Positions 1 to 9,220 of a DNA stretch of 64,000 nucleotides are shown piece after piece (the stretch's first letter is position 1; each line of letters starts with the position of its first letter). The translations under genes were made by a program, and so were the position numbers. The stretch covers positions 62,001 to 126,000 of the forward strand of contig CAYZGU010000027.1 of NCBI GenBank assembly GCA_964478165.1, written 5' to 3'. The notes beneath the pieces are model-generated. The model had not been told where the DNA came from. It saw nothing but the letters and a program-made list of their open reading frames with translations, and made no database searches. The DNA is from CAYZGU01 sp964478165 (lineage in GTDB: Bacteria; Poribacteria; WGA-4E; JAJDTR01).

Positions 1-1191
1 ATCTGGACCACGCGGATATCGGAAGGCTATATCAAGCACGCAACCTTCGGTCTTAACGGAGAGCGTCTTTACATTGGAGAGCAATCAGGCGATGGATTTG
101 TCTATGCGTACGATCTATCGGCTCCAAAACCCAGTCGCTTGTGGATGTATCGAACGGCAGACGACATTGACACCTCTCGTCCTGAAAATCCGAACGACGT
201 GTACGCATGGGTTCAGTATCCTGGTCCCTATCGCATCTCCATTATAGGTGATGGTGATGTCGTTGTGGCGGCGAATCATTCTTGGAACAGAGACGGAGTG
301 AGCTTGCGGAAATCGCAACTCTATCGTTTTGATGGTAAGACTGGCGAACTGAAATGGAAATGGCCACAGAATCAGCCACTATTAATGACTATCAAATGGT
401 TTGATCACAGCCATGATGGTAAGACTATTGCCATCGTTTGTGACAACGGAACACATACAATGACCCCACGACATGAGTCAGGAACGCTATATGTCATCGA
501 CGGTGGAACAGGTGACGTACGTTGGGACTACACTTTTGATCCCCTTCGGCCGTATTACCAGGAGGTAACGTTCTGGCGTGGGGTAAGTATCTCACCAAAT
601 GGAAAATTTATCAGTATCTCAACCGATGATGGTCGTGCGTTCATCTTCAATGCGGCAAAATCAGAGAATCTATGGAGAACGGACCTCACGACTCCGATAA
701 AAATTAGTGGCATTCCGATAACCGCCACCGCTGGCACCATTGATTCGAGCAACAACTTTGCGATCTTTGTTACGGGTGATACTTTTGTTCCGCACCACCT
801 GCAGAAGGGTGCACAACAACCCCCGTCTGCCCATCCAAATGGGTTAACGCTTTTTGCCTACTCGTGGACCGGAGAGAAAGTTTGGAGGTGGGAGTTAGAA
901 AACATGCCACAAGGTTTGTGCATAGATAATGTTGGGCGATACGCTGCTGTTAGCCAGTCGAAATCTAGTCGCAACATTAACGAACAGCTCCACGGCGTTT
1001 CTGTTTTTGATTTGGAAGCACAGGGCGGGAGCCTTTCCAAGTATCTCTATACCTATCGGACTCGGGGCAAGATTCCTTATGACACCATCGATATCAGCGC
1101 CAACGGCGAACTGATAGCGGTAATTGAATCGCCGCTGGTTATGCCGGACGAAACTGCGCGTGGGAAACATCGTGTGCATATCCTACAGTAG
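1..1191 (+). CDS. PQQ/WD40-like beta-propeller protein, 5' end outside window
   Basis: The reading frame is open from the first base, so the start codon lies upstream of the window; 396 residues are visible. The protein shows recurring blade-like motifs: a strand ending in an aspartate-glycine turn, then a tryptophan-containing strand (FDGKTGELKWKW, IDGGTGDVRWDY, FNAAKSENLWRTD, YSWTGEKVWRWE). These are typical of PQQ-type or quinoprotein-like propellers that act as binding scaffolds or periplasmic enzymes. Phrases such as SHDGKTIAIV and SPNGKFISIS resemble WD40/TolB-type blades. No catalytic residues are evident, and the export signal, if any, would be in the missing part. It is followed by about 600 bases without a gene. 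The propeller fold is fairly sure; the function is unknown. Confidence 0.75.
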   Translation: MWTTRISEGYIKHATFGLNGERLYIGEQSGDGFVYAYDLSAPKPSRLWMYRTADDIDTSRPENPNDVYAWVQYPGPYRISIIGDGDVVVAANHSWNRDGVSLRKSQLYRFDGKTGELKWKWPQNQPLLMTIKWFDHSHDGKTIAIVCDNGTHTMTPRHESGTLYVIDGGTGDVRWDYTFDPLRPYYQEVTFWRGVSISPNGKFISISTDDGRAFIFNAAKSENLWRTDLTTPIKISGIPITATAGTIDSSNNFAIFVTGDTFVPHHLQKGAQQPPSAHPNGLTLFAYSWTGEKVWRWELENMPQGLCIDNVGRYAAVSQSKSSRNINEQLHGVSVFDLEAQGGSLSKYLYTYRTRGKIPYDTIDISANGELIAVIESPLVMPDETARGKHRVHILQ

Positions 1192-1789
1192 ATATTTTGT
1201 TGGCGGAGAGGTCCCATGAGGTTCATTTTCTTCGTCGAAATCGTCATTGTGAGGCTGCTATGGTGATAGGTGCTGAGAGCTCTTTCGACTCGATTATTCC
1301 CCCACGGGTGCTGGAATAAATCTGAATGCCGATGTAATTACGGTTGCCATGGGTGCATCAGCGCGTGAATAATTTGTGGCCCTATCCGAGCAGACGAGAT
1401 CAGTGGTTTTATATATGGATTCAAGAATCGACAGAATAATCTGCGACTCTGACACCGTAAAACATTCGGAATTCAGAAGCTGGTGATTACAAGGGTGAAT
1501 CACATGCCCATGTTTCATGTGTCCGGAGCAAAATTTCTTCCATTGTCGCTGTATCACGGTCTCTACATCAGTTGAGTTAATTGCGGAATGCTCGTCACCG
1601 CGTGTCTATCAATTCAAAGCGAACCCAAGGCATTACGAGAATCAGTCCTAGGCGTGTGAGTTGTGAAGACTAAAAGCGTGATTTATTTGTTGCAGGCTGA
1701 CGATTAATTCGGTACCCTAGGTTTCAAAGTTTAATAGATGATTGATTGTAATTCAGAATCGTAATCAGGGAGCATTGTTATATGCTGGC
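1192..1789. other. Intergenic region without a convincing gene
   Basis: About 600 bases lie between two convergent genes. The longest open frame (minus strand, 1294-1557, 87 codons) has no good ribosome binding site. Part of it (SILESIYKTTDLV) vaguely resembles the C-terminal helix of Gfo/Idh/MocA oxidoreductases, so a decayed fragment is possible, but this is too weak to call. No clear terminator hairpin was seen. Confidence 0.5.
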
Positions 1790-2362
1790 CTATGCTTTTG
1801 ATACCGACTGAATACAAAAGTTTTCGAATCGCATCCAGTGTTCTTCATGCGGCGGGCCATGATAGCACTGTATGCTGACAAAATCGTCGGCGGGTGTGGG
1901 AAGTTTGCCCGTTGCCGCAGTTTGGAATTCAGTCTCGCCCTCCGGGCAATACTGGGCTTGCCACGAATCCACCGAAACTAAGAGACGCAATCGGACGCTC
2001 TTTGCTGGCATTGCCACTCGACCAGGGATAATGTAGAGCTCACCATCAACCAGCTCTTTCACCAGCTTGAGAACGGGTTCGCCACCGTTGTACCAAGTGA
2101 TGCCCCCTTGCTCATACAACTCTGTAGGGCATATGTCATTGGTTACGGTTACTTCAATAGCGAACGTGCCGTGGTTACGGTCCGGAGCCGAACGCACCAA
2201 CGCGTTCTTCACCGTGTCCGCCTTGCCCGGTTCAACACGGATTTCTAGCCCCTTGTTCAGGATTCGCCAATAGCCAGAATGCTCATGTAGCCATGACCAG
2301 CTCGCATCCGGTACCCCATTGAAATTGTCTTCAAAGATTGTCTTTTTAGTAGGTGTAGCCAT
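1790..2362 (-). CDS. DUF1349-like / concanavalin-type beta-sandwich domain protein
   Basis: This is a complete 190-residue protein with an ATG start and a strong ribosome binding site (AGGAGG five bases upstream). It opens with FEDNFNGVPDASWSWLHEHSG and continues with alternating beta strands. The segments EQGGITWYNGG, VSVDSWQAQY and SIQCYHGPPHEEHWMRFENF match the general pattern of DUF1349 and beta-xylosidase C-terminal concanavalin-like domains. Members are often called 'regulation of enolase' proteins or carbohydrate-binding modules. There is no signal peptide, so it probably acts in the cytoplasm. It is divergent from the coiled-coil gene at 2688. The fold assignment is moderately sure; no enzymatic role can be read from the sequence. 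Confidence 0.7.
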   Translation of the reverse strand: MATPTKKTIFEDNFNGVPDASWSWLHEHSGYWRILNKGLEIRVEPGKADTVKNALVRSAPDRNHGTFAIEVTVTNDICPTELYEQGGITWYNGGEPVLKLVKELVDGELYIIPGRVAMPAKSVRLRLLVSVDSWQAQYCPEGETEFQTAATGKLPTPADDFVSIQCYHGPPHEEHWMRFENFCIQSVSKA

Positions 2363-2687
2363 GTCAACCTCCTATTTGGAAGCATTGGTCCCAGATTGTT
2401 TGAGTTCTCCAAGTAACCCAGTCAAACTTCTTCATGACTTCAGTTTGGCAGATCTTGCGTTTAAACTCGCGCGATTATAACCATGTTCTTCAAGAGTGTA
2501 AAGATAAATTATCACTTGCAACTATGATCTAGTGATCGTAGAATTCAGATGGATTGAAAATCAAAGAATGTAAAACCTCAGTTGGGACGTGCTTGTTTGA
2601 TGATTGACAATTCTTGACAAGGTTTGCTAGAATGGTCACAGATGCTAGACGCAAATCTTAACCAACTTTGCGAAAAAGGAGAATCCG
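2363..2687. other. Divergent intergenic region with promoter
   Basis: The region separates the divergent genes ending at 2362 and starting at 2688. It is AT-rich and contains the promoter described at 2604-2633. No small gene was found. Confidence 0.5.
2604..2633 (+). promoter_or_regulatory. Sigma70-type promoter for the coiled-coil gene
   Basis: A consensus -35 box TTGACA (2604-2609) is followed after 18 bases by TAGAAT (2628-2633). The -10 box is preceded by TGC, giving an extended -10 element. A second TTGACA at 2614 is too close to the -10 to be used with it. The start codon of the downstream gene is 54 bases further on, with an AAGGAGA ribosome binding site. Confidence 0.6.
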
Positions 2688-3323
2688 ATGAACCAGATCG
2701 ATTTTGTCGAAAAAGAACCTGATGTGTCACATGATTCTGAGGACATGGAAACTATTATTGAAGGTTCCAGAGACACATCCCAATTGCAAGGGCCCCAGGA
2801 AATACCTCAGGACTTGGAGTCATATATTCGGGACAGTGTTTTCGGTAGCCAAATTCGCGATTACAACAAGCGATTTCGCGCGCTGGATAGGGAAATGGAA
2901 CGGCTTCACCGACAAATTGAGGAACGACTTGATGATCTTGGTAGCAAACTAAGCCAGAAAATCGACGAATTAAATGCCGATAGGGAAAGGGAATTGAAGG
3001 AAATTGAGCGGCAACTGAGTGAGCGCGTCGAAAAAGGAGAGGTCGAACTTCGCACCATCTCGGCATCAATCGACGCCATCGTCCCAGGGTTCCAAGAACA
3101 GATTGATAAGATTAGGACCGATTATCCTGTGCAAATTGGTGAACTTCGGGACCAGATGAGACGGAATTGTGATACACTGAGGAACGAACTCATTGCGGAA
3201 GCGGACACGCTAGATGAGAGTAAGATGGATCGTATTAATCTGGCGGAGAGCATAATCGCCTTGGGTATGAAACTTAAAGATGAAGACCTTCTAAAACGAC
3301 TCAATGTACAGGCGGATGATTAG
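2688..3323 (+). CDS. Coiled-coil protein of unknown function
   Basis: This 211-residue protein has an ATG start and a good ribosome binding site (AAGGAGA, eight bases upstream). The first 50 residues are acidic and probably disordered. Residues about 60-180 form a long charged coiled coil rich in Glu, Arg, Lys and Leu heptads (RALDREMERLHRQIEERLDD, LKEIERQLSERVEKGEVEL). A short helical tail (AESIIALGMKLKDEDLLKRL) resembles a small dimerisation or docking helix. There is no signal peptide or membrane segment, so it should be cytoplasmic. It has its own promoter and stands alone, with 1.5 kb of non-coding sequence downstream. I do not recognise a family; a scaffold or chaperone role would be a guess. 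Confidence 0.75.
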   Translation: MNQIDFVEKEPDVSHDSEDMETIIEGSRDTSQLQGPQEIPQDLESYIRDSVFGSQIRDYNKRFRALDREMERLHRQIEERLDDLGSKLSQKIDELNADRERELKEIERQLSERVEKGEVELRTISASIDAIVPGFQEQIDKIRTDYPVQIGELRDQMRRNCDTLRNELIAEADTLDESKMDRINLAESIIALGMKLKDEDLLKRLNVQADD

Positions 3324-4827
3324 ACGTTTCAGGCTAGGACGCGTGCAGGTGGACTACAATGCACTGTGCCTGTCACGGCTGCTACGGATTGCATGTGGAT
3401 CAATCTCTTCGGACAAAGTTCAGGTGTTCGTCCATTGTCTTCTCGGGACTGGGGAGATGGCTGAAGTCCATCGTTGAGCAAATGGGTTTCCGTCTCGGTT
3501 TTCCTGACCAAAAGATCTGATAACGTTCGCTGATGTTTCTATGCCTTCGCTGTATATGAGCGCTCCATGTTCAGTAGAAATGCCGTATGGAGTCAGATAC
3601 GTATTTCTGATGATTCAAAGTTCGTTATAAGCACTGACTAAAAAAGGTTCTAATTTGTGTTTTCCTACATCATTACATTTGACGAACTTACGCAAAGAAT
3701 GCCTTTAGTGTGGCATCCATCTATTCGAATCGTCTCATGTCAAACTGGTGACGCTGCGTCAGCATTCAGGATAGTCCCGTTATCGAGCCGGGTTCGTGCC
3801 AAATCGGCACAGGTTGCAGTTTTGGCATCTTACTAAGCGGAATCAAGTTCGGCGATCGCATGCGCCAGTTGCTTATGTTGTGGCCATCGAAAGACTTCTC
3901 AATGTTTCAGCAAGTTGGTGCGTGGTCAGAGCTTTGTGAGCTGGAATGTGGCCCCACTAGAGAAGGAAAGCCCTATACATGGAGTTTCGGACACCTATGC
4001 TTTTTGGATGAGATTATAAATAGATTCGAGCGTAAAAGTTGTGTGTTGTCAGGAACCGTACGGTTCTAAGGCACTGGAATCTATCCTAGTGTTCCCATTT
4101 TCGGCTGCCTCTCTCTCTCTGCATTTGCGAGCTTTGTTACGAGTAAAACTCCGCATCTGTCGTCTCAAAGATTAAATTCCACCTTTTTGGGTTGGTGGGT
4201 TCTATCGAACTGCCCCCTGAGGTGGTTAGTAAGTATACCGAGTGCAGTTCGTGCCTAGTGCCAGAGTGGTACGGAATACATCGTTTAGCTGTCAGAAATC
4301 ATGCACTGCTTGGGAATAGGGGTGCTAATTGAATGAGATGTCACTTGAAGAAATCTACAGGTTCAACCGGATCACAAGATACACTAGATGAAAAGACATC
4401 CTCCGACATTGACACGACATTTGTCGATGCCAAAACAATTGTGACGATGCTAATCTAGTTGGATCGTACTCCGCATATTAAGGCGTTGTCACACATGGCT
4501 CGAGGTTCTCCTTTTGCTGTCGTCCATCTCAACTCTGTTACATATCACACTTAGGTGCGCCTGATCATAGATTCAGCGCTCGCCATGCTGAATTTTGTGA
4601 ATTAGGTGCCGATTTGATGTTGTCACATCGAATACCAGGACGTTCCATATGCGGATTTTGGTATATCATTTGCATGATGTCGACCTTCGTGGCATGCCAA
4701 TCACTAATAATGGCACACGATAATCTAAACCGAATGCAGTCGCTGACACATACTAGTCAATTCCTGAAAAGCCTTTCCTTGCTACAGATGAGACTTCAGG
4801 AATCACCTGGGACAAGGAGGTAAAAAG
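3324..4827. other. 1.5 kb region without a recognisable gene
   Basis: The longest open frames here (3860-4069 and 4614-4823 on the plus strand, 69 codons each) lack ribosome binding sites, start in odd places and resemble nothing I know. Codon usage looks random. The region may hold decayed sequence, but I could not identify the ancestor. No tRNA, repeat or clear terminator was seen. Confidence 0.5.
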
Positions 4828-5340
4828 TTGAAAACCAAATCACATCGGCTCATTGACGATTTTTTTGAGATTCAAAAAGAGCTTGATCGCGTGTTTGATT
4901 CGTTCGTTGAACCGCATCAGAACGTAGCTGCGGAGAGCACACATTGGCGACCTCCTACAGACATTTACGAGACAGTCGATAACTTTATCGTGAAAATTGA
5001 AGTGGCTGGCATTCGGCCGGAGGAAGACGTCAGAATCCGACTAGATCGTAATGTTCTCAAAATTTCAGGCTATCGAAGGGATAGAACACAACTCAAGAAA
5101 CAACACTATCATCAGGCGGAATTGAACTATGGGCCGTTTGAGCGTTCCATTATTCTGCCCAATGTATTGGCTGAGGATGTAGAACCGGCAGCAAGTTATG
5201 AGAATGGTTTTCTAGAAATTCAGATTCCTAAAATTAAACAAGATCCGTCCAAAGAGATTATCGTGAAAGTGAAGGAAGAGACTAAAACAATACGACCTAT
5301 CAACGAAGAACAGAAGGAGTTAACTCATGGAAAAGAATGA
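4828..5340 (+). CDS. Small heat-shock protein (Hsp20 / alpha-crystallin family)
   Basis: An ATP-independent holdase chaperone of 170 residues. The start is TTG, chosen because AAGGAGG lies a few bases upstream. The alpha-crystallin domain spans about residues 45-140. It shows the expected strands (PPTDIYETVDNFIVKIEVAG, VLKISGYRR, YGPFERSIILP) and the signature ending GFLEIQIPK. An IxV-type C-terminal motif (EIIVKV) that docks neighbouring subunits is present. Its last bases overlap the start of lon by 14 bases, so the two are translated from one message and probably coupled. This suggests that bound misfolded clients are handed over to Lon. I saw no clear sigma32 or CIRCE element upstream. 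Confidence 0.93.
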   Translation: MKTKSHRLIDDFFEIQKELDRVFDSFVEPHQNVAAESTHWRPPTDIYETVDNFIVKIEVAGIRPEEDVRIRLDRNVLKISGYRRDRTQLKKQHYHQAELNYGPFERSIILPNVLAEDVEPAASYENGFLEIQIPKIKQDPSKEIIVKVKEETKTIRPINEEQKELTHGKE

Positions 5341-7768
5341 GAATGAAGATCTGTTAGATCCCGAAGTTACTGAAGAAATTCCTATTCTTCCTGTCGACGA
5401 TTTGGTTGTATTTCCCTACATGCCTCCCGTACCACCTTTTTCGCCACATCATATTGCACTTTCAGGGGAGTGGGTAACTAAGGCTGTTGATGACGCAATG
5501 ATTAATGGGGAGCGTGTACTCTGTGTCTTTAAGCAACTGGAAGGCAAGGGTGCAGAGGAAACAAAAATTGAAGAAATGAGTCCTGTGGGCACGTTAATTC
5601 ACATCCTGAGGTACAAAAAAGATGATGACAACGTCCTGTTTCTAGCTCATGGGCGTGCCAGAGTTCGTATCGACGAGATTCTCCAAACCGAACCTTTTAT
5701 CAAAGCGCGTGTGGAAATCATAGAAGAAGATGCTAAAGATGAAGTTGAGGACGACAACGAAATGCAAGCGCTTGTGCGGAGCGCGCTCGAAATTACCCAG
5801 AAGATTGTCAAACTCTCATCTAGATATCAGGAAGAATTAGGAATCATTGCTGAGAATATTGATGACGCTGGCCGGCTCGCTGATTACATTGCCTCAATAC
5901 TCGACTTCAGCGTTGAGGATAAGCAAACCATTCTAGAATCTCTTTCGATTAAAGATAGATTGAACCATTTGATTGTGATTCTAACCAAGGAACATGACTT
6001 GCTTGAGCTGGAAAGCAAAATCCAATCTGATGCGCAGGCAGTGATTAGCAAGGGACAAAGGGAGTATTTTCTGCGGGAGCAGCTAAAAGCTATTCAGAAA
6101 GAGCTGGGTGAATCGGATGACATGCTGCTGGAAGTGGATGAGATGCGCGAACAGCTTGGAAAAGCCAATCTGCCGGAAAAGGCAAGCGAGGCTGCGGAAA
6201 AAGAACTTAACCGTTTATCGAAGATGCATTCCTCATCTCCGGAATCCACGGTTTCCCGAAATTACTTGGATTGGTTGCTGAACCTTCCTTGGAGCGTGAG
6301 CACGGAAGACGTTCTAGATATCGCACATGCAAAAGAGATTCTTGACGAAGATCACTACAATCTGACGAAGATGAAGGATCGTATCCTGGAATACCTTGCA
6401 GTGCGTGTGCTCAAACAAGACATGAAAGGACCGATACTCTGTTTCGTTGGACCTCCAGGGGTCGGAAAAACGTCCTTGGGAAAGTCCGTCGCGAGGGCAA
6501 TGGGCCGCAAATTTGTACGAATTTCTCTAGGGGGAACACATGATGAAGCCGAGATTCGTGGGCATCGGAGGACATATATTGGTTCTATGCCAGGGCGTAT
6601 TATAAAAGGCATCCGGCAAGCAGAGTCTAATAATCCTGTTTTCATGTTGGATGAGATAGATAAGCTTGGCTCGGATTTTCGGGGTGATCCTGCAGCCGCC
6701 ATGCTCGAAGTTCTAGACCCGGAACAGAATGATGTGTTTACTGACAACTATCTTGATGTGCCATTCGATCTCTCGAGGATTATGTTCATCACTACGGCGA
6801 ATCAACTCGATACCATTCCACCAGCACTGCGTGACCGCATGGAGACGCTTGAGTTGCCCGGATACACGTCCAACGAGAAGTCGATGATTGCGAGGCAGTA
6901 TCTCATTCCACGCCAGCTTGAGGCCCATGGAATTACGTCAGAACAGTTCTCCATTGAGGATCGCGCGATTGATCTTGTGGTGAGTGAATATACCCGTGAA
7001 GCAGGCGTGCGGAATCTTGAGAGGGAACTGGGAACCCTGTGTCGAAAGTCTGCCCGAAGGATTGCTGAGGGGGAGAACCATCCAATTGGCATGACCGTAG
7101 ACGATTTATCCGACTACTTAGGTCCTCCTAAATTTTACTCTGAGGTCGCAGACCGAAAGGAAGAGGTCGGAACTGTAACAGGACTATCTGTGACACCGGC
7201 TGGCGGGGAGATTTTGTTCGTTGAAGCCACGCGAATGGCTGGCGAAGGAAAATTGACTTTGACCGGGCAAATTGGTGATGTGATGCAGGAATCAGCCAAG
7301 GCAGCCTTAAGCTACATTAAGTCTCAGGCGGAAGAACTACACTTTGCCCCTGATTTTTGGAAAAGTGACATCCATATTCATGTGCCGGCCGGGGCGATTC
7401 CCAAAGATGGGCCTTCTGCCGGTATTACGATTGCTACCGCCTTAGCTTCGATTGCAACAGGTCGGCCTGTCGCACCTGAAGTAGCGATGACGGGCGAAAT
7501 CACATTGCGGGGTCGTGTGTTGCCAATTGGTGGGTTGAAAGAGAAGGTCCTAGCTGCCAGGCAAGCGGGAATCAGAACGGTAATTGTTCCTAGCCGAAAT
7601 GAAAAAGATATGGTCGAAATCCCCGATGAAGCAAAGGACGATCTAGAGTTTGTGTTCTCGGATCATATAAATCAGGTGCTAGAACGTGCGCTGAAATCCG
7701 ATGACTGTGTTTCGGGTTCTAATCCAATTGCCACTGCCAATTCGCCAGTTGAAACCGCAAGTGTCTGA
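5327..7768 (+). CDS. lon: ATP-dependent Lon protease
   Basis: Lon is an AAA+ serine protease that forms hexameric rings and degrades misfolded and some regulatory proteins in the cytoplasm. At 813 residues it is full length for bacterial LonA. The N-terminal substrate domain fills roughly residues 15-210, followed by a coiled-coil linker. Walker A (GPPGVGKT) is near residue 375 and Walker B is FMLDEIDKLG. The protease domain carries the catalytic Ser697 in KDGPSAG and Lys740 in GGLKEK. The ATG lies inside the end of hsp20 with AAGGAG upstream. The last 20 residues are a variable tail. No frameshift or missing residue was seen. Confidence 0.97.
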   Translation: MEKNENEDLLDPEVTEEIPILPVDDLVVFPYMPPVPPFSPHHIALSGEWVTKAVDDAMINGERVLCVFKQLEGKGAEETKIEEMSPVGTLIHILRYKKDDDNVLFLAHGRARVRIDEILQTEPFIKARVEIIEEDAKDEVEDDNEMQALVRSALEITQKIVKLSSRYQEELGIIAENIDDAGRLADYIASILDFSVEDKQTILESLSIKDRLNHLIVILTKEHDLLELESKIQSDAQAVISKGQREYFLREQLKAIQKELGESDDMLLEVDEMREQLGKANLPEKASEAAEKELNRLSKMHSSSPESTVSRNYLDWLLNLPWSVSTEDVLDIAHAKEILDEDHYNLTKMKDRILEYLAVRVLKQDMKGPILCFVGPPGVGKTSLGKSVARAMGRKFVRISLGGTHDEAEIRGHRRTYIGSMPGRIIKGIRQAESNNPVFMLDEIDKLGSDFRGDPAAAMLEVLDPEQNDVFTDNYLDVPFDLSRIMFITTANQLDTIPPALRDRMETLELPGYTSNEKSMIARQYLIPRQLEAHGITSEQFSIEDRAIDLVVSEYTREAGVRNLERELGTLCRKSARRIAEGENHPIGMTVDDLSDYLGPPKFYSEVADRKEEVGTVTGLSVTPAGGEILFVEATRMAGEGKLTLTGQIGDVMQESAKAALSYIKSQAEELHFAPDFWKSDIHIHVPAGAIPKDGPSAGITIATALASIATGRPVAPEVAMTGEITLRGRVLPIGGLKEKVLAARQAGIRTVIVPSRNEKDMVEIPDEAKDDLEFVFSDHINQVLERALKSDDCVSGSNPIATANSPVETASV

Positions 7769-8192
7769 TTGAGTTGAACGGACAGCCAATTTCCACAACT
7801 GATGGAAGAACTCTGTTTTGACAACTCAATTCCATCAATTGCTTTCTCGTTTAATACTCTGCCGTGTGGCTTGATTGTACAAAATCCGTTTAGAAAGTCT
7901 ATTCAGAATACGCGAGCTTCTTCACCTGCCAAGAGAACTGTTCCGTTGCTATTTTCGTGCTACTTCTGACCAATTCCTGTCTAATTGTACGGGAATTGGC
8001 GCCCCCCGATCGTCAATTCACTAGTCATGTTGCCATCTTATTCGATTTGTTTTTCGCTAGTTTAGACATTTAAAGCAGAGGATTCCCGAAAACTAGCGAT
8101 TTGATAAGTTGCCATGTATATCGTGGCTCAAGCGCGAGTCAAAAAACATGGATTTACAAGCAGCCTGACTATCAATAGGTTTCGTAATCGGT
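7769..8192. other. Intergenic region between convergent genes
   Basis: About 420 bases separate lon from the convergent PEP-hydrolase-like gene. A weak inverted repeat (GATGGAA at 7802 with TTCCATC near 7831) is present, but its loop is too large to be a convincing terminator. No gene was found. Confidence 0.4.
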
Positions 8193-9023
8193 TTAGGACA
8201 ATCGAATCGACTTAAAGGTTTCGATTTGTAGTGTAATCGCGCGTTCTGTGGGCAAGCGCTCGGCGCTGGAAGCGCCGTAAAATCCGACAATGCCCGTGGT
8301 GTTGTCTAGAATAAGTTGCGCGTCTTCTGGTTCGGCAATCGGACCACCGTGGCAAATAACGAGGACGTCTCGATTGACGCCTTTTGCGGCATCGTGAATT
8401 GCCTGTACGCGTTTGGCAGCATCTTCGAGCGTTAATGCAGTCTTAGCTCCAATGGATCCCTTCGTGGTCAGCCCCATGTGAGCTACGAGGATGTCAGCGC
8501 CTGCACCAGTCATCTGTTCAGCTTCTGATTCATTAAAGGCATATGGCGTTGTGAGCAGATTCATTTCATGAGCAACACGAATCATCTCCACTTCCGGACC
8601 ATAACCCATGTCCGTTTCCTCCAGATTCTGTCGGTATATGCCATCGATTAGCCCGACCGTTGGAAAATTCTGAACGCCGGAAAATCCAAGCGCATTAATC
8701 TGACTCAGAAAAACATCCATTAGACGGAATGGATCTGTTCCACAAACACCAGCAAGTACTGGTGTAGTTTTAACAACTGGAAGTACCTCGCTGGCCATAT
8801 CAACAACGATCTGATTTGCGTCGCCGTACGGCATCGTGCCTGCCAAGGATCCGCGGCCTGCCATACGAAATCGACCTGAATTATAGATCACAATCAGGTC
8901 GACGCCTCCCGATTCCTCGCACTTGGCAGAGATGCCAGTCCCGGCTCCGGCTCCAATAATCGGTTTGCCAGCCTCGATGTTTGTTCGCAGTCGATGTAAA
9001 ACAGCTTCACGTTTAAACTTCAC
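8193..9023 (-). CDS. Phosphoenolpyruvate hydrolase-like TIM-barrel protein
   Basis: A complete 276-residue protein with a GTG start and GGAGG seven bases upstream. The sequence fits the PEP_hydrolase (TIM-barrel signal transduction) family. It has an early GAGAGTGISAKCEE strand-turn, YNSGRFRMAGRGSLAG, GVCGTDPFRLMD, NFPTVGLIDG and DILVAHMGLTTKG, and a late phosphate-loop-like VICHGGPIAEPEDA. The family is related to isocitrate lyase/PEP mutase barrels. In other organisms it is found alone or fused to a UPF0261 domain, and its physiological substrate is unsettled. It is soluble, with no signal peptide, and no UPF0261 partner lies in this window. Fold is sure, reaction is not. Confidence 0.85.
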   Translation of the reverse strand: MKFKREAVLHRLRTNIEAGKPIIGAGAGTGISAKCEESGGVDLIVIYNSGRFRMAGRGSLAGTMPYGDANQIVVDMASEVLPVVKTTPVLAGVCGTDPFRLMDVFLSQINALGFSGVQNFPTVGLIDGIYRQNLEETDMGYGPEVEMIRVAHEMNLLTTPYAFNESEAEQMTGAGADILVAHMGLTTKGSIGAKTALTLEDAAKRVQAIHDAAKGVNRDVLVICHGGPIAEPEDAQLILDNTTGIVGFYGASSAERLPTERAITLQIETFKSIRLS

Positions 9024-9220
9024 GGCTTAACCTCCATAACAAAAAACGCTGGTTCTAATGACAGTTCCAACTCTCAAAATACACGCTCTCTGACAAGTAA
9101 ATAGATTAGTGAGATGCCGATTGGGAGCATCTTAGCCTGTGACGGCATCGCAGTTCAAGAAACGTGTGCCATAATCGAATTGCGAGCGGCTTCACGTCTC
9201 CGAATTATGGCTCGCAAGGT

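Noticed and set aside
1294..1557. Minus-strand frame of 87 codons, possible Gfo/Idh C-terminal fragment
   Set aside because: The resemblance is limited to one helix and there is no start signal or remaining domain.
3860..4069. 69-codon plus-strand frame
   Set aside because: No ribosome binding site, no recognisable family, in a region with random-looking codon usage.
7802..7837. GATGGAA/TTCCATC inverted repeat behind lon considered as terminator
   Set aside because: Seven-base arms with a loop of over 20 bases and no T-run.
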